This document shows positions 60,645 to 64,000 of a DNA stretch of 64,000 nucleotides, in pieces. Within the stretch, counting starts at the first letter, position 1, and the number at the start of each line of letters is the position of its first letter. This stretch comes from Pseudomonas ekonensis (lineage in GTDB: Bacteria; Pseudomonadota; Gammaproteobacteria; Pseudomonadales; Pseudomonadaceae). The DNA is taken from contig NZ_JAHSTS010000001.1 of assembly GCF_019145435.1 (NCBI RefSeq), positions 1,130,001 to 1,194,000 on the forward strand, given 5' to 3'. The translations under genes and the position numbers were made by a program. The notes under the pieces were generated by a model that saw only the letters and a program-made list of their open reading frames with translations, did not search any database and was not told where the DNA came from.

Positions 60645-61682
60645 TCAAGGCTGCTCGCCCTCGTACCGGTCCAGCGTGTCCCGCGCGATCTCCCTCCCCA
60701 GCGCGATCAATTCCGGCGCCTTGTAGAACTCAAAGAACCGGCACACCCGCTTCGGCACGTTGATCAGCACGTCCGGCGGATACCCGGCGATCTTGTACTG
60801 GGCCAACGAGGTCTGCATCACCTCAAAGCTCTGGTTGATCAGGTCCAGCAACGACGCCGGCCCCACGTTATCGATGATGAACGAACCGGTGGCCGACTTC
60901 GGCGCGCCGTCGCGCTCGGGGGCGGCGGCGGGTTGCTGGGTTTCCGGTTCGGCGCCTTCGACCCACGGATTGATCTCCGCCGCCTCGGCCCGCAGCGCTT
61001 CCTGCTCCAGCATCAGCAGTTGCTCGGCCTGCTTGCGCCGGAACGGCATCTTCGAGCCCAGTGAGCTGATCAGGCTGTCGAAGCGGGTGCGGAACGCAGC
61101 GGGGCGCTGGATCACCGGCAGCTTGTAGTGGCGTTGGTTAGTGGCGTTGAGGTTCACGGCGATGATCAGGTCGCAGTGGCTGGACACCACCGGCACGATC
61201 GGCAACGGGTTGAGGATGCCGCCGTCCACCAGCATCCGGTTGCCTTGCATCACCGGGGTGAACAGGCTGGGAATCGCCGCCGAGGCGCGCATCGCCTGAT
61301 GCAGGCAGCCTTCCTGGAACCAGATCTCCTGCTGGTTGGTGAGGTCGGCGGCCACCGCCGTGTAGGGGATGCGCAGGTCTTCGATGTTGATTTCGCCGAC
61401 GATCTTGCGGATCTGGCCGAAGACTTTCTCGCCGCGGATCGCGCCGAGGCGGAAACTGACGTCCACCAGCCGCAGCACGTCCAGGTAGTCCAGGCTCTCG
61501 ATCCAGTTGCGGTACTCGTCCAGCTTGCCGGACGCGTAGATCCCGCCGACCACCGCCCCCATCGAACAGCCGGCGACGCAGGCGATCTCGTAGCCCCGCC
61601 GTTCGATTTCCTCGATGACGCCGATATGGGCATACCCTCGGGCGCCACCGGAGCCCAGCACCAGTGCGACACGCTTTTTCAT
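60645..61682 (-). CDS. patatin-like phospholipase family protein (RssA-like)
   Basis: 345 aa. The N-terminal patatin domain has oxyanion loop GSGGARG (10-16), nucleophile Ser40 in GCSMG and the dyad Asp153 in VDGGILNPLP, so a complete Ser-Asp hydrolase site. The C-terminal ~110 residues form an extension rich in Glu/Pro. A lipid acyl hydrolase activity is likely but the substrate is unknown. AGGAAG lies before the ATG at 61682; the frame continues upstream without support. Confidence 0.88.
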   Translation of the reverse strand: MKKRVALVLGSGGARGYAHIGVIEEIERRGYEIACVAGCSMGAVVGGIYASGKLDEYRNWIESLDYLDVLRLVDVSFRLGAIRGEKVFGQIRKIVGEINIEDLRIPYTAVAADLTNQQEIWFQEGCLHQAMRASAAIPSLFTPVMQGNRMLVDGGILNPLPIVPVVSSHCDLIIAVNLNATNQRHYKLPVIQRPAAFRTRFDSLISSLGSKMPFRRKQAEQLLMLEQEALRAEAAEINPWVEGAEPETQQPAAAPERDGAPKSATGSFIIDNVGPASLLDLINQSFEVMQTSLAQYKIAGYPPDVLINVPKRVCRFFEFYKAPELIALGREIARDTLDRYEGEQP

Positions 61683-61899
61683 CGGACTTCCTCCCCTCAC
61701 GCCTGCACAATGCACCCATCCGGGGCCGGGCTTCAATCGGTCGGGTCGCGCGGGGCGGCGAGGGTGTCGCTTTTTCGATGCCGGGCGACCCTTCGCGGCT
61801 ATCTTTAAAGTATTGCCCTGCGCGGGTGGCCCAAGGCACTTTTGCGCCGTCGAACCGTCTTACCTGCACGACTGTTGACCTATCTCTGAGGTGTGAGTG

Positions 61900-62178
61900 A
61901 TGAAAGCCTGGATCTGTGTACCCCTGATGGCGCTGGCGTTGGCCGGTTGCGCGGGCAAGACGGCCTACCGCGACAGCTGCGGCAGCCAGCTCGACGCGGC
62001 GTGGCACGAGCTCGATCTGGCCAAGGCCGAAGGGTTCGCCGGGACGGTGAGCTATTCCAAGGCCCTGTCGCTGCTGACCGCCGCCAAGACCCAGCAGCAG
62101 TTCGAAGGGTTCGAGGGCTGCACCAAGAAAGCCGAGAAGGCGCGCTTCTACATTCGCGAGTCCCGCGCGGGGCGATAG
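61900..62178 (+). CDS. small predicted lipoprotein
   Basis: 92 aa. Signal MKAWICVPLMALALAGC with Cys17 in lipobox LAGC. The mature part is helical (LDAAWHELDLAKAEGFAG, ALSLLTAAKTQQQFEGF) with further Cys residues; it recalls DUF4398-like envelope proteins. GAGG is 8 nt before the ATG; a GTG codon directly before it is also in frame. No function known. Confidence 0.8.
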   Translation: MKAWICVPLMALALAGCAGKTAYRDSCGSQLDAAWHELDLAKAEGFAGTVSYSKALSLLTAAKTQQQFEGFEGCTKKAEKARFYIRESRAGR

Positions 62179-62268
62179 AGGCGCCCATCAGCGCTAAGCT
62201 TAGGGCGGCAAGCCCGTGCGGCTTGTCGCTTGAGCCGTCCCGCTTGCCGCTGTTTACGGAGTGAACCC

Positions 62269-63027
62269 ATGATCGATCGGTTGGTGGCCCATGTCCTGGG
62301 CCTGGAAGTGCGGTTGCTGGCCTGTCAGGCGCGTCTGGCGGCGCGTACCGATCCGGAGGCGCTGCACGACCTGCGCACCACCGTGCGCCGCTTGCGCAGC
62401 CTGCTGAGGCCGTTGCGCGGGCTGCCGGGTGTCGAGCAACTGGAAGGGGCGGCCGCCGCCGTCGGGCAGTTGACCACGCCATGGCGTGACCGCGAGGTGT
62501 TGGCGGCCTACTTGCTCAAGCATGGCCGGCCTGAGGCGGCCCATCGGCGCTTGGCGCAGATGGCCGAGGCGTACCCGGCGCTGGCGGCGAGCGCGGAACT
62601 GGCGTCGCTGCTGATGATCCTCGATGCCTTTCCCCGTTTCCTGCGCGCCTCCCAGCGCCAGGGCCTGCTCAAGGGGCTGGACACGCGCATCGGCAAGCGC
62701 CTGCGCAAGCAGTGGAAGAACCTTGACGAGGCGCTGCACGACCCGGCCCACGACCGCCATCGCCTGCGCCTGCTGATCAAGCGCGTGCGTTACGGCATCG
62801 AGGCCTACCCCGAACTGGACCGCCTGCCCGCCGCAGCGATGAAGCATCTGAAATCCGCCCAGGGCGCGCTGGGCGACTGGCACGATTGCTGGCAATGGCT
62901 GGCCAAGGCCGAACAGGAAGCGGATCTGCTGCCCTGCGTTCCGACCTGGCAGGCGACCATGGTCAGTGCCGAGGCCAAGGCCGACCGTGTCCTCGACAGG
63001 CTCAGCGAGGCCTGCTTCAAGCCCTGA
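62269..63027 (+). CDS. CHAD-domain protein
   Basis: 252 aa. All-helical protein with conserved His and Arg on regularly spaced helices (LHDLRTTVRRLRSLLRPLRG, LRLLIKRVRYGIEAYPEL, LGDWHDCWQWL), the pattern of CHAD domains, which bind polyphosphate through a basic surface. No fused CYTH domain. GGAG lies before ATG 62269. Confidence 0.88.
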   Translation: MIDRLVAHVLGLEVRLLACQARLAARTDPEALHDLRTTVRRLRSLLRPLRGLPGVEQLEGAAAAVGQLTTPWRDREVLAAYLLKHGRPEAAHRRLAQMAEAYPALAASAELASLLMILDAFPRFLRASQRQGLLKGLDTRIGKRLRKQWKNLDEALHDPAHDRHRLRLLIKRVRYGIEAYPELDRLPAAAMKHLKSAQGALGDWHDCWQWLAKAEQEADLLPCVPTWQATMVSAEAKADRVLDRLSEACFKP

Positions 63028-63161
63028 ACCTGCCCTTGTGGCAGCGAGCCCCGCAGCCCTGTACGGCCTTTCTGTCAGTCGATTTGACCGGAATAGACGC
63101 TGCGGCGCTTTGCCGGGCTGGTTAAGATCCCGGCTTTCACTCTTTCGTACCCGAGGTTCCC

Positions 63162-63956
63162 ATGCGCTTTTGCGATCTGCTCGATGCTGTCCGCCGTCAA
63201 CCGGAGCTGTCGGTTCCGGCCGAATGGGGGCAGGGCCGGGCCAGCTTCGGCGGCCTGGTGGCAGCGCTGCAATATGAAGTGATGCGCGCCAAGGTGCCGG
63301 CGGAACGTCCGGTTCGCTCGCTGGCGATCACCTTTGTCGGCCCGGTGGAGCCTGAGGTGCCGGTGAGCTTCGAGGTCGAGGTGCTGCGCGAGGGCAAGGC
63401 GGTCAGCCAGGTGCTGGGCCGCGCGACGCAGAACGGCCAGGTGGTGACCCTGATGCAGGGCAGCTTCGGCGGCTCGCGCACGTCGGAAGTGGCGGTCGAC
63501 GCCCAGCCGGCGCCGCAGATGAAGCACTGGGACGACTGCCAGGAACTGCCCTATATCAAAGGCGTCACGCCGGAGTTCATGCGCCATCTGGCGATGCGCT
63601 GGAGTGTGGGCGGCATGCCGTTCACCGGCAACAAGTCCCGCGACATGGGCGGCTGGGTGCGCTTGCGCGGCGACGTCCCTGAAGAGCCGGTCAACGAATC
63701 GCACCTGCTGGCGCTGGTCGATGCCTGGCCGCCTGCGCTGCTGCCGTTCCTGAGCAAGCCGGCGCCGGGCAGCACCCTGACCTGGACGGTGGAATTCGTG
63801 CAGCCGCTGCGGGATTTGACCACGCTGGACTGGTGCAAGTACCTGGCGCAGATCGAGTACGCCGCCGACGGTTACGGCCATGTGGCGGCCAAGCTGTGGA
63901 GCGCCGAAGGGGAATTGATCGCGATGAGCCGTCAGACGGTGACGATCTTCGCCTGA
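63162..63956 (+). CDS. thioesterase-family protein (TesB-like double hotdog)
   Basis: 264 aa. Two hotdog halves as in acyl-CoA thioesterase II: GRASFGGLVAALQYEVM and RSLAITFVGPVEPEVPVSFEVEVLREGKAVSQV in the first; LALVDAWPPALLPFL and STLTWTVEFVQPL in the second. Probably hydrolyses acyl-CoA; the substrate is unknown. ATG 63162 follows a GAGG-type site. Confidence 0.82.
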   Translation: MRFCDLLDAVRRQPELSVPAEWGQGRASFGGLVAALQYEVMRAKVPAERPVRSLAITFVGPVEPEVPVSFEVEVLREGKAVSQVLGRATQNGQVVTLMQGSFGGSRTSEVAVDAQPAPQMKHWDDCQELPYIKGVTPEFMRHLAMRWSVGGMPFTGNKSRDMGGWVRLRGDVPEEPVNESHLLALVDAWPPALLPFLSKPAPGSTLTWTVEFVQPLRDLTTLDWCKYLAQIEYAADGYGHVAAKLWSAEGELIAMSRQTVTIFA

Positions 63957-63957
63957 C

Positions 63958-64000
63958 TCAATGCCGGCGGTGGCGCTCACGCCAGGCGCGCCACCAGCCG
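63958..64000 (-). CDS. possible 3' end of a reverse-strand gene
   Basis: The reverse strand from the window edge reads ...GWWRAWRERHRRH followed by TGA (63958-63960). The basic, Trp-rich tail and the placement 1 nt from the convergent stop suggest a real gene end, but only 13 codons are visible. Confidence 0.3.
   Translation of the reverse strand, partial: GWWRAWRERHRRH

Overview
The window reads as a chromosomal segment of a Pseudomonas of the fluorescens group. It has high GC, the gyrA-serC-pheA-hisC-tyrA/aroA-cmk-rpsA supraoperon, an O-antigen locus lying between ihfB (himD) and wbpM as is usual in Pseudomonas, and REP palindromes of the 'GTGGGAGC...' type. I see no rRNA, tRNA, insertion sequence, prophage or CRISPR array. 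The species cannot be fixed from the sequence alone.

Layout. (1) 1-11043: gyrA followed by a tightly packed aromatic/serine pathway block (serC, pheA, hisC, a fused tyrA-aroA, cmk) and rpsA, closed by a strong terminator. (2) 11200-12192: a small lipoprotein, ihfB and a LapA-domain membrane protein, which form the left edge of the O-antigen locus. (3) 12428-48405: a large surface-polysaccharide locus. It starts with rmlBDA (no rmlC), manC and manB, followed by two glycosyltransferases. An eight-gene reverse-strand operon then carries the ABC exporter wzm-wzt, a FkbM methyltransferase, a NeuD-type acetyltransferase, a perosamine-synthase-like aminotransferase and three glycosyltransferases. 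Divergent from it is gmd-rmd-wbpY-wbpZ-acyltransferase. Next comes a second reverse-strand operon (42.8-43.9 kb down to 36 kb): a sugar aminotransferase, a GtrB-like transferase, a WxcM fusion, GtrA and two tandem paralogous large membrane proteins. The locus closes with wbpV-like, wbpL and wbpM. (4) 48517-51720: a ComEA-like protein and an SDR/FabF-like/TetR module. (5) 52325-60405: a complete kdpFABC-DE potassium-uptake operon with REP elements between genes. (6) 60645-64000: a patatin-like protein, a small lipoprotein, a CHAD protein and a thioesterase-like protein.

How it fits together (inference from families). ManC/ManB make GDP-mannose and Gmd converts it to the 4-keto-6-deoxy intermediate. 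Rmd takes that to GDP-D-rhamnose, while the Per-like aminotransferase plus the NeuD-like enzyme could take it to GDP-4-acetamido-4,6-dideoxymannose. WbpM/WbpV/WbpL supply and load the initiating N-acetyl-6-deoxy sugar on undecaprenyl phosphate. WbpZ/WbpY-like and other GT4 enzymes extend the chain in the cytoplasm and Wzm/Wzt export it. RmlA/RmlB also make dTDP-4-keto-6-deoxyglucose. Besides L-rhamnose (if rmlC lies elsewhere), this can feed the WxcM fusion and its aminotransferase to give a dTDP-3-acetamido-3,6-dideoxyhexose. The adjacent GtrA/GtrB pair suggests that this sugar is moved to undecaprenyl phosphate, flipped, and added to the polysaccharide in the periplasm. The two unusual GT-C-like proteins with C-terminal soluble domains are the best candidates for the transferases. 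This six-gene cassette is the most interesting part of the window.
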